Source: Mycobacterium sp. ELW1 (GTDB lineage: Bacteria; Actinomycetota; Actinomycetes; Mycobacteriales; Mycobacteriaceae). From it: DNA of 64,000 nt. The stretch spans positions 4,154,001-4,218,000 of the forward strand of contig NZ_CP032155.1 of the NCBI RefSeq assembly GCF_008329905.1, written 5' to 3'. This document shows, one piece after another, positions 58,406 through 64,000 of the stretch; the stretch's first letter is position 1; each line of letters starts with the position of its first letter. The notes beneath the pieces are model-generated. The model ran no database searches. It saw only the letters and a list, made by a program, of their open reading frames with translations, and was not told where the DNA came from. Made by a program: the position numbers and the translations under genes.

Positions 58406-59454
58406 CCGCACCACCCGCCCGCGACTGGGTCCTGCACGTCGACCTCGATCAGTTCCTGGCCTCGGTCGAACTGCGCCGCCACCCCGAACTCGTCGGCCTA
58501 CCGGTGATCGTCGGCGGCAGTGGCGATCCCGCCGAGCCGCGCAAGGTCGTGACATGCGCGTCGTACGAGGCCCGCGGCTTCGGCGTGCACGCCGGGATGC
58601 CGCTGCGCAGCGCCGCGCGCAAGTGTCCGGATGCGACGTTCTTGCCGTCGGATCCGCCCGCCTACGACGAGGCCTCCGATCAGGTGATGGGTCTGCTCCG
58701 CGATCTCGGCCATTCGGTCGAGGTGTGGGGCTGGGACGAGGCCTACGTCGGCGCCCGGCTCGCCGACCCGGTGGAACTGGCCGAGCGGATCCGCACCGTG
58801 ATCGCCGCCGAGACCGGGCTGGTCTGTTCGGTGGGCATCAGCGACAACAAGCAGCGGGCCAAGGTTGCGACCGGCTTCGCCAAACCGGACGGCGTCTACA
58901 CCCTCACCGACGCCAACTGGATGGAGCAGATGGGTGCGCGCCCGGTGGACGCGCTCTGGGGTGTCGGACCGAAGACCACGAAAAAGCTTGCCGGTGTGGA
59001 CATTACGACCGTGCGGGAGCTCGCGTCGGCCGATGCCGAATTGCTCACCGCGACGTTCGGACCCCGCACCGGCCTGTGGCTGCTCCTGCTGGCCAAAGGC
59101 GGCGGCGACACGACGGTCAGCGCCGAGCCGTGGATTCCCCGGTCCCGCAGTCACGTCATCACATTCCCGCGCGACCTGACCGAACGCGCCGAGATGGACG
59201 CAGCCATCGTCGACCTGGCACAGCAGGCGCTCGCCGACGTCGTGGCCCAGTCGCGCATCGTCACCCGGGTGGCGGTCACGGTGCGTACCAACACGTTCTA
59301 CACCCGCACCAAGATCCGCAAACTGGACGAGCCGACTGTCGCCGGCGAGGTGATCACGGCCGCCGCACTGCGGGTGCTCGACCTGTTCGAGCTCGACCGG
59401 CCGGTGCGGCTGCTGGGAGTTCGGCTGGAACTACAACCGTTGAGCGCGGACTGA
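58402..59454 (+). CDS. dinB: Y-family DNA polymerase IV, DinB2/DinP type
   Basis: About 350 residues starting at a GTG that overlaps the TetR stop. Catalytic acids are D14 and D16 (HVDLDQFLASVEL) and the D112-E113 pair in WGWDEAYVG. Position 19, the sugar steric gate, is Leu rather than the usual Phe or Tyr; this is the DinB2 feature linked to ribonucleotide use. The little-finger domain follows at about 240-340, without an obvious beta-clamp motif at the C-terminus. It is co-transcribed with a TetR regulator rather than an SOS operator. Confidence 0.92.
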   Translation: MTAPPARDWVLHVDLDQFLASVELRRHPELVGLPVIVGGSGDPAEPRKVVTCASYEARGFGVHAGMPLRSAARKCPDATFLPSDPPAYDEASDQVMGLLRDLGHSVEVWGWDEAYVGARLADPVELAERIRTVIAAETGLVCSVGISDNKQRAKVATGFAKPDGVYTLTDANWMEQMGARPVDALWGVGPKTTKKLAGVDITTVRELASADAELLTATFGPRTGLWLLLLAKGGGDTTVSAEPWIPRSRSHVITFPRDLTERAEMDAAIVDLAQQALADVVAQSRIVTRVAVTVRTNTFYTRTKIRKLDEPTVAGEVITAAALRVLDLFELDRPVRLLGVRLELQPLSAD

Positions 59455-59495
59455 CCCAGGCAAAGTGCGAGTGGGAGGTGTCGGCATCAGCCGCT

Positions 59496-60335
59496 TCATG
59501 GCATCTCTTCCTCGAGGAGTGCGCGGAGGGCGCGCGGGGGCCGACCGGTGACGCGCTGGACAGTGTCGGTGACACGGTCCTCCGCCCCTTCGGCGATGGC
59601 ACGGTCCATGCCGGCCAGCATGGCGGCGAACTCCGGCGGTACCAGCGCCGTGAGGCGATCGCGCAGTTGCTCGTAGGACAGATGACGGTGGGCCACAGGC
59701 CGACCGGTGACCTCGGTGACGATCGCGGCGACATCGTCGTAGCTGAGGGCCTCGGGTCCGGTGAGGATGAGGTCGGTGTTGGGTGATTGCCGGTCCGTCA
59801 GGGCGTGGACGGCGACGGCGCCGATGTCCTCGGCGTCGATGAAGCCGACCCGGCCTGTGTCGGTCGCGGTCCAGATGGCGCTGCCTTCACGGATGCTGTG
59901 CGCGTGCGCGTGTGTGCCGGTGAAGTTCTGCATGAACCAGGAAGGCCGCAGCACCGCCCACTGTTCGAACAGATCGGGCAGTGCCCGGTGCACTGTTCCC
60001 ACCGCAGAGCCACCCTCGGGTATGGCCGAAGAGCTCAGCAGCACCGCGCGGTGCACGCCCCCGATACGGGCCCGCTGCAGGAAGGGCAGCATGACCGCCG
60101 CCGGGTCGGAGTCGCCCACGGGCGGTATGAGGTAGACGCGGTCGACGCCGACGAGGGCGGCAGTGTGAGTGGCCGGGTCGTACCAGTCGAAGAGGACCGG
60201 CTCGGCTCCGGGGAGCGGGGTGGCTCGGCGGCTGGCCGCTTTGACACGGTGACCGGCGGCCGTCAGCTGTGCGGTGGTGCGGCTGCCGGTGGTGCCGGTG
60301 GCGCCGATGACCAGAGTGGTACCGGTCGCGGTCAT
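59496..60335 (-). CDS. NmrA-like NAD(P)-binding protein
   Basis: A 279-residue atypical SDR with VIGATGTTGSRTTAQL at the start, and the GFIDAEDIGAVAVHAL segment typical of NmrA/HSCARG and ergot alkaloid biosynthesis-type proteins. No YxxxK is seen. It is coupled by ATGA to the upstream SnoaL-like gene and lies downstream of the CGGACC operators at 60793, so it likely belongs to that TetR regulon. Substrate unknown. Confidence 0.82.
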   Translation of the reverse strand: MTATGTTLVIGATGTTGSRTTAQLTAAGHRVKAASRRATPLPGAEPVLFDWYDPATHTAALVGVDRVYLIPPVGDSDPAAVMLPFLQRARIGGVHRAVLLSSSAIPEGGSAVGTVHRALPDLFEQWAVLRPSWFMQNFTGTHAHAHSIREGSAIWTATDTGRVGFIDAEDIGAVAVHALTDRQSPNTDLILTGPEALSYDDVAAIVTEVTGRPVAHRHLSYEQLRDRLTALVPPEFAAMLAGMDRAIAEGAEDRVTDTVQRVTGRPPRALRALLEEEMP

Positions 60336-60757
60336 CGGCTGCTCCCGGTGAAGTCGGCGCCTGGTTCGAGGACGGCGAGGGGGTTCCAGTAGTCACGGTA
60401 GGAGGCGATGCGCCCGTGTCGAACCGTGACGACGGCGACGTAGGTCATGTCGAAGGGAGCGTCGGTCTCGACCAGACGGCCGATGCCGCGCATCTCGACC
60501 ACGATGGTCCCCGGGTCAGTGGTCTGGTGGATCCGCAGGTCGGGGAAGTCGTGCACGTCGATGTGATCGGGGTAGTGGCGCATGTAGGCGGCGATGGCCT
60601 TCTTGCCCTCCAGCCGCCCGGGCCAGCCCGGAGGGGCGAACGGGAACTCCATGATGCCGTCCTCGTCCCAGAGGCCCACCCAGCCGGGAATGTTCTTGTC
60701 CAGTAGCAGCCTCAGGCTGTGGCGGTAGAGATCCGCCGGAGAAGTTGGTGTGGACAT
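60332..60757 (-). CDS. SnoaL-like / NTF2-fold protein
   Basis: About 141 residues from MSTPTSPADLYRHSLRLL. The NTF2-like cone fold is indicated by GWVGLWDEDGIMEFPFAPPG, EGKKAIAAYMRHYP and the late VAVVTVRHGRIASYRDYWNPL. Relatives are isomerases, cyclases or scaffolds for polyketide and steroid chemistry. It is first in a two-gene operon with the NmrA-like protein, and divergent from a TetR gene with two operator palindromes between. Confidence 0.82.
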   Translation of the reverse strand: MSTPTSPADLYRHSLRLLLDKNIPGWVGLWDEDGIMEFPFAPPGWPGRLEGKKAIAAYMRHYPDHIDVHDFPDLRIHQTTDPGTIVVEMRGIGRLVETDAPFDMTYVAVVTVRHGRIASYRDYWNPLAVLEPGADFTGSSR

Positions 60758-60792
60758 GGAGTTCCCCCATCTCGTAGATATCTCATATAATC

Positions 60793-60833
60793 CGGACCCA
60801 GGGTCCGCTTTAACGATACGGACCCCGGGTCCG
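60793..60833. promoter_or_regulatory. Tandem TetR operators with CGGACC half-sites
   Basis: CGGACCCAGGGTCCG (60793-60807) and CGGACCCCGGGTCCG (60819-60833) are perfect 7-bp-armed palindromes, 26 bp centre to centre. They lie between the SnoaL-like start and the TetR start (60855) and can silence both. Confidence 0.78.
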
Positions 60834-60854
60834 TTTTGCAATCAGAGGAACCGC

Positions 60855-61484
60855 ATGACCGAGCGCAAGCCACGCAAGGACGCTGCCCGAAGCCGGGAGG
60901 CTGTCCTTGCCGCCGCCGACGCCCTGTTTGCAAGTGGCCAGAGCCCTGACGACGTCACCATGGCGGACGTCGCAGCCGCTGCAGGCGTCGGGAAGGCCAC
61001 CCTCTTCCGGTCCTTCGGTGACCGCGCCGGGCTGCTGCGAGCGCTATACGAGGCACGACTCGAACCGATCAGGGTCGCCGTCGAAGCCGGCCCGCCACCC
61101 TTGGGACCCGCCACCCCGCCAAGCCAGCGCGTACCCGCCCTGCTCGACGCCGTCCTGTGCTTCAAACTCGACAACCGCCGCCTCGCCCTGGCGCTGGAGG
61201 AAAGCGGCAGCACCAGCCCATACCAGGCCGAGCATTATGTGCGGTGGCACGCCCTGCTCCGAGCCGTACTGGAGCAGATCCCCGGCCTGACCGACAGCGA
61301 CTTCACCGCCCACGCCCTGCTCGCCGCGACCCGAGCCGACCTCGTCGAGCAACTGGCCGGACAAGAGCGCATGTCGCGCGAAAAAATCCGGACGCAGCTG
61401 GCGGACTTCGCCACCAGAGTCCTGGCCTCTCCCCCGTACCGAGAGGGATCGCCGAGCCCTGATCAAGAATCAGGCGACTTCTAA
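60855..61484 (+). CDS. TetR family regulator
   Basis: About 209 residues from MTERKPRKDAARSREAV, behind AGAGGAA. The HTH is VTMADVAAAAGVGKATLFRSFGDRAGLL, and the C-terminal TetR domain ends RTQLADFATRVLASP. It is paralogous to the TetR at 57803. It should bind the two palindromes at 60793 and repress the SnoaL-NmrA pair and itself. Confidence 0.87.
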   Translation: MTERKPRKDAARSREAVLAAADALFASGQSPDDVTMADVAAAAGVGKATLFRSFGDRAGLLRALYEARLEPIRVAVEAGPPPLGPATPPSQRVPALLDAVLCFKLDNRRLALALEESGSTSPYQAEHYVRWHALLRAVLEQIPGLTDSDFTAHALLAATRADLVEQLAGQERMSREKIRTQLADFATRVLASPPYREGSPSPDQESGDF

Positions 61485-61693
61485 CGGGCCGGGGTTCTCA
61501 CAAACGATCGGATGCGAGAGTTCTGCGCTTGCCTGAGGCCTACGACGTCGACCCGCGCCGGGCAACGTGCTGTCTGTTTTAGACCACCGAGCTCAGCGCG
61601 ACTTGAGCGGTCGGACCAGCAGGCATGCGCCGACGATCGTGGCCACGGTGTTGAGGAACACGAACCGAAGTTCGTGGTTCCCCACTCAACGCA

Positions 61694-62554
61694 TCAGGCC
61701 GGCGGCGCGCCGCGCGGACGCAACACGCGGGTGAAGAACACGTTGACCCGTCGCATCGCGACGCTGTAGGGCCACCAGGCCAGCCGTTTGAACGCATACA
61801 GGGCGCGGATGTCGGGCGAGGTGTAGATCAGGAAGCGGTTCTTGGTGACACCGGCCAGGATCTTGTCGGCGACCTTCTCCGGCGATATGGCGTGCCCGCT
61901 GAAGCGCTTGACCCACCGCTGCACTTTCGGATGGTCGCGATCCACGCCGGCGATCTGGACCGTCTGGACCAAGGGGGTGTCCACCGCGCCCGGCACCACG
62001 AGTGAGACCCCGATCTGGTGGCGGGCCAGATCGAAGCGCAGCACCTCCGAAAGTCCGCGCAGGCCATACTTACTCGCGCTGTACGCGGCGTGCCACGGCA
62101 GCGCGACCAGTCCGGCCGCCGAGGACACGTTGACCAGTTGCCCACCGCGGCCGGCAGCGACCATCGGCGGCAGGAACGTCTCGATGACGTGGATCGGGCC
62201 CATCAGGTTGACGTCGATCATCGACCGCCAGTGGTGGTGGGTGAGCTGATCGACGGTTCCCCACGCCGAGATCCCGGCGATGTTCATCACGATGTCCATC
62301 GCCGGCCGGCGGGTGTGGATGTCGGCGGCGAACCCGGCGACCGCGTCGTAGTCGGAGATGTCCAGCGCGCGGTGCTCGGGGACCTCGGCACCGAGCGCGC
62401 GGGCGTCGGCGACGGTCTGCTCCAGGCCGTCGGCGTTGACGTCGGTCAGGTACAGCTCGGCCCCGTCGCGGGCCAGCCGAAGCGCGGTGGCACGGCCGAT
62501 GCCGCTGGCTGCGCCCGTGATGAACACCCTCTTGCCTGCGAAGCCGTCAGCCAT
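61694..62554 (-). CDS. Short-chain dehydrogenase/reductase (Rv3057c homologue)
   Basis: A 286-residue SDR with ITGAASGIGRATALRLA, MNIAGISAWG, and YSASKYGLRGLSEVLRF carrying Tyr and Lys. The C-terminal WWPYSVAMRRVNVFFTRVL is hydrophobic and may bind membrane. Its start is 3 bp after the TetR stop, so the two form one leftward transcript. Together with cyp136 it may act on a lipid alcohol or ketone. Confidence 0.9.
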   Translation of the reverse strand: MADGFAGKRVFITGAASGIGRATALRLARDGAELYLTDVNADGLEQTVADARALGAEVPEHRALDISDYDAVAGFAADIHTRRPAMDIVMNIAGISAWGTVDQLTHHHWRSMIDVNLMGPIHVIETFLPPMVAAGRGGQLVNVSSAAGLVALPWHAAYSASKYGLRGLSEVLRFDLARHQIGVSLVVPGAVDTPLVQTVQIAGVDRDHPKVQRWVKRFSGHAISPEKVADKILAGVTKNRFLIYTSPDIRALYAFKRLAWWPYSVAMRRVNVFFTRVLRPRGAPPA

Positions 62555-62557
62555 GGA

Positions 62558-63196
62558 TCAGTCGCCGACCCGTCCGCCCCACAGCGCATGCAGCCAGAGC
62601 TTTTCCAGGATGCGCACTGCTTGGTCCAGGTTGCGGTCCGGCCCGACGAACGCCGTCTCCCCGGAGAGCGTCAATGCTGTTGTCGCCGTGAGAATCCGGA
62701 CGAGTCCGCGGATGTCGTCGCTGATCGGGTCGGCGGTGCGATTACGGATCTCGGCTTCGACGATCGGCACGATCTGATCGATCACCGCATCGTTGTAGCG
62801 GTCCAGGATCTCGCGGATCTCGGCGTCGGTGTGGCGGGCGGCGTTGCAGGCCGACATCACCGGATCGTTGTGCGCGTAAACCACGGCGGCGCTGCGCACC
62901 ATGCGTTCGGCGAAAGCCGTCGGCGTCTCGCCGGGTCCGCGCGGAGCGAACGAGTGGGTGAGTTCCTCGAGCTCGTGGGCGGCCTCGCCGACGATGTGGG
63001 CCAGCACGGCGTACTTGGAGTCGAAGTAGAAGTAGAAGCCGGAACGCGCAACCCCGGCCCGATCGCTGATCGTGCTGACCGAGAGTTCGGCGAAGGGCTT
63101 TTCTTCGAGCAGCTCGCGAACGGCCTGGACGATGGCGTGCCGCTGCTTGTCGCCACGGCGACGCGGCGCCTCGACGGAGTCTTGCTGAGCGATCAC
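62558..63196 (-). CDS. TetR family regulator (Rv3058c homologue)
   Basis: About 212 residues from a GTG (VIAQQDSVEAPRRRGDKQRH) with AAGGTGA before it. The HTH is LSVSTISDRAGVARSGFYFYFDSKYAVL. A C-terminal TetR domain (about 95-205) follows. The 472-residue frame that extends upstream crosses the promoter and the cyp136 start and was rejected. It is divergent from cyp136, with the palindrome at 63233 between. Confidence 0.87.
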   Translation of the reverse strand: MIAQQDSVEAPRRRGDKQRHAIVQAVRELLEEKPFAELSVSTISDRAGVARSGFYFYFDSKYAVLAHIVGEAAHELEELTHSFAPRGPGETPTAFAERMVRSAAVVYAHNDPVMSACNAARHTDAEIREILDRYNDAVIDQIVPIVEAEIRNRTADPISDDIRGLVRILTATTALTLSGETAFVGPDRNLDQAVRILEKLWLHALWGGRVGD

Positions 63197-63232
63197 CCGT
63201 TCACCTTGCACCACGCCGGGGGCGAAGTGAAA

Positions 63233-63248
63233 CTTGACATGCGTCAAG
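63233..63248. promoter_or_regulatory. TetR operator between TetR-SDR and cyp136
   Basis: CTTGACATGCGTCAAG has perfect 6-bp arms around ATGC, 37 bp before the TetR start and 87 bp before cyp136. The TTGACA in it could also serve as a -35 element for the rightward gene, so repressor binding would block it directly. Confidence 0.6.
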
Positions 63249-63334
63249 AAAGTTGGCCAGGATGGAACAAACCTGTGGTGCTGGCCACACCCGGCCGGCA
63301 AGAATGCCTGTTCTCTGTGTCCCGAGGAGCGTCG

Positions 63335-64000
63335 ATGGCGACCATCAGTACCCCCCACTACCTGCTGGATCAGGCTCGTCGCCGATTCACACCCACCCTG
63401 AACACCATCCCCGGAATGGGTGTGGTCGAGAAGCGGCTCCGTGAGCGCGACTGGCCGCAGTTCGAGCTGGCCCAGCCACCCGCGGGCAGCGGACTCAAGA
63501 CGGTCATGGGCGATTCGGGGCTGCCCCTGCTCGGCCACATGGTCGAGACCTTCCGCGGCGGTCCCGAGTATCTGCTGCAGGTCTACCGCAAATACGGACC
63601 GATCCACTACGCCTACTCCCCGGCCCTGCCTGCGGTGACCGCGTTGGGACCCGACGCCACCCAGGCGGTGTTCTCCAACAAGAACAAGGACTTCTCGCAG
63701 AAGGGCTGGCATCCGGTCATCGGGCCGTTCTTCAACCGAGGCCTGATGATGCTCGACTTCGACGAGCACATGTACCACCGGCGGATCATGCAGGAGGCGT
63801 TCACCCGCACCCGGCTGTCCGGCTACGTCGAGCACATCGACCGGGTCGCCTCGCAGGTGATCGCCGACGACTGGGTGGCCAACGACCCGCGCTTCCTGTT
63901 CCACCCGGCAGTCAAGGAGCTCACCCTCGACATCGCCTCGGTGGTGTTCATGGGCCATGAGCCCGGATCCGACCATGAACTGGTGACCAAGGTGAACGCG
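63335..64000 (+). CDS. cyp136: Cytochrome P450 (CYP136 type), 5' part only
   Basis: The first 222 codons of a P450, in frame to the window end. MATISTPHYLLDQARRRF starts after a CCCGAGGAG site; PLLGHMVETFRGGPEYLLQVYRKYGP is the N-terminal beta-domain entry, and MLDFDEHMYHRRIMQEAFTRTRLSGY is the helix C region with the W/H-x-x-x-R heme propionate motif. The heme Cys is outside the window. It matches CYP136 (Rv3059) in place and sequence style. Likely monooxygenase of a lipid or terpene; partner SDR and TetR are divergent. Confidence 0.88.
   Translation, partial: MATISTPHYLLDQARRRFTPTLNTIPGMGVVEKRLRERDWPQFELAQPPAGSGLKTVMGDSGLPLLGHMVETFRGGPEYLLQVYRKYGPIHYAYSPALPAVTALGPDATQAVFSNKNKDFSQKGWHPVIGPFFNRGLMMLDFDEHMYHRRIMQEAFTRTRLSGYVEHIDRVASQVIADDWVANDPRFLFHPAVKELTLDIASVVFMGHEPGSDHELVTKVNA

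Overview
The window is chromosomal DNA from a high-GC mycobacterium, most likely an environmental Mycolicibacterium-type species. Most genes match, in order and orientation, the Mycobacterium tuberculosis block Rv3015c to Rv3059: MetE-like protein, lpqA, mnmA, iscS, acyltransferase, GNAT, etfA, etfB, the methylglucose lipopolysaccharide (MGLP) cluster, TB22.2, methyltransferases, echA17, NUDIX, ABC ATPase, serB2, ctaD, fecB, adhC, nrdF2, monooxygenase, TetR, nrdE-nrdI-nrdH, FMN reductase, TetR, dinB2, SDR, TetR, cyp136. Homology statements come from recalled family and genome knowledge, not from a search.

Layout. 1-2.8 kb: an old yellow enzyme, an epimerase and a TetR regulator. 2.9-10.6 kb: MetE-like protein, LpqA lipoprotein, a tRNA thiolation pair (iscS-mnmA), an acyltransferase-GNAT pair and the electron transfer flavoprotein genes; etfB is frameshifted in this sequence. 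10.8-15.8 kb: MGLP-type polysaccharide genes (methyltransferase, GH57, glycosyltransferase, hexapeptide acyltransferase) with an MPT63-type secreted protein between them. 15.8-23.3 kb: exported proteins, then a long leftward run of genes starting with an unlisted 55-residue small protein and yczE. 23.4-30.8 kb: MocR-type YczR, serB2, ctaD, fecB, a YciI protein, adhC and a DUF3349 protein.

30.9-41.7 kb is accessory: a hydrolase, an orphan YrbE/MlaE permease, a TetR-controlled peptidase-permease-SDR operon, then a more AT-rich island (about 36.87-41.77 kb). The island holds a 983-residue exported repeat protein, an LppA-like lipoprotein and a truncated DUF1023 hydrolase. It is bounded by two copies of the last ~86 bp of nrdF2 that differ only at synonymous positions.

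41.8-64 kb: nrdF2 with a pair of NrdR boxes, a Baeyer-Villiger monooxygenase, a second accessory block (SDRs, TetR, NIPSNAP, DOPA dioxygenase-like, PhyH, a frameshifted LysR-like protein, DUF5997, VOC, a membrane protein), the nrdHIE operon, and three TetR-controlled oxidoreductase loci ending in a cyp136 gene cut by the window edge.

Regulation is unusually readable. Many divergent promoters carry near-perfect palindromes, including two TetR loci sharing CGGACC half-sites, NrdR boxes at the ribonucleotide reductase loci and a three-part YczR operator. No tRNA, rRNA, CRISPR array, transposase or integrase was seen.
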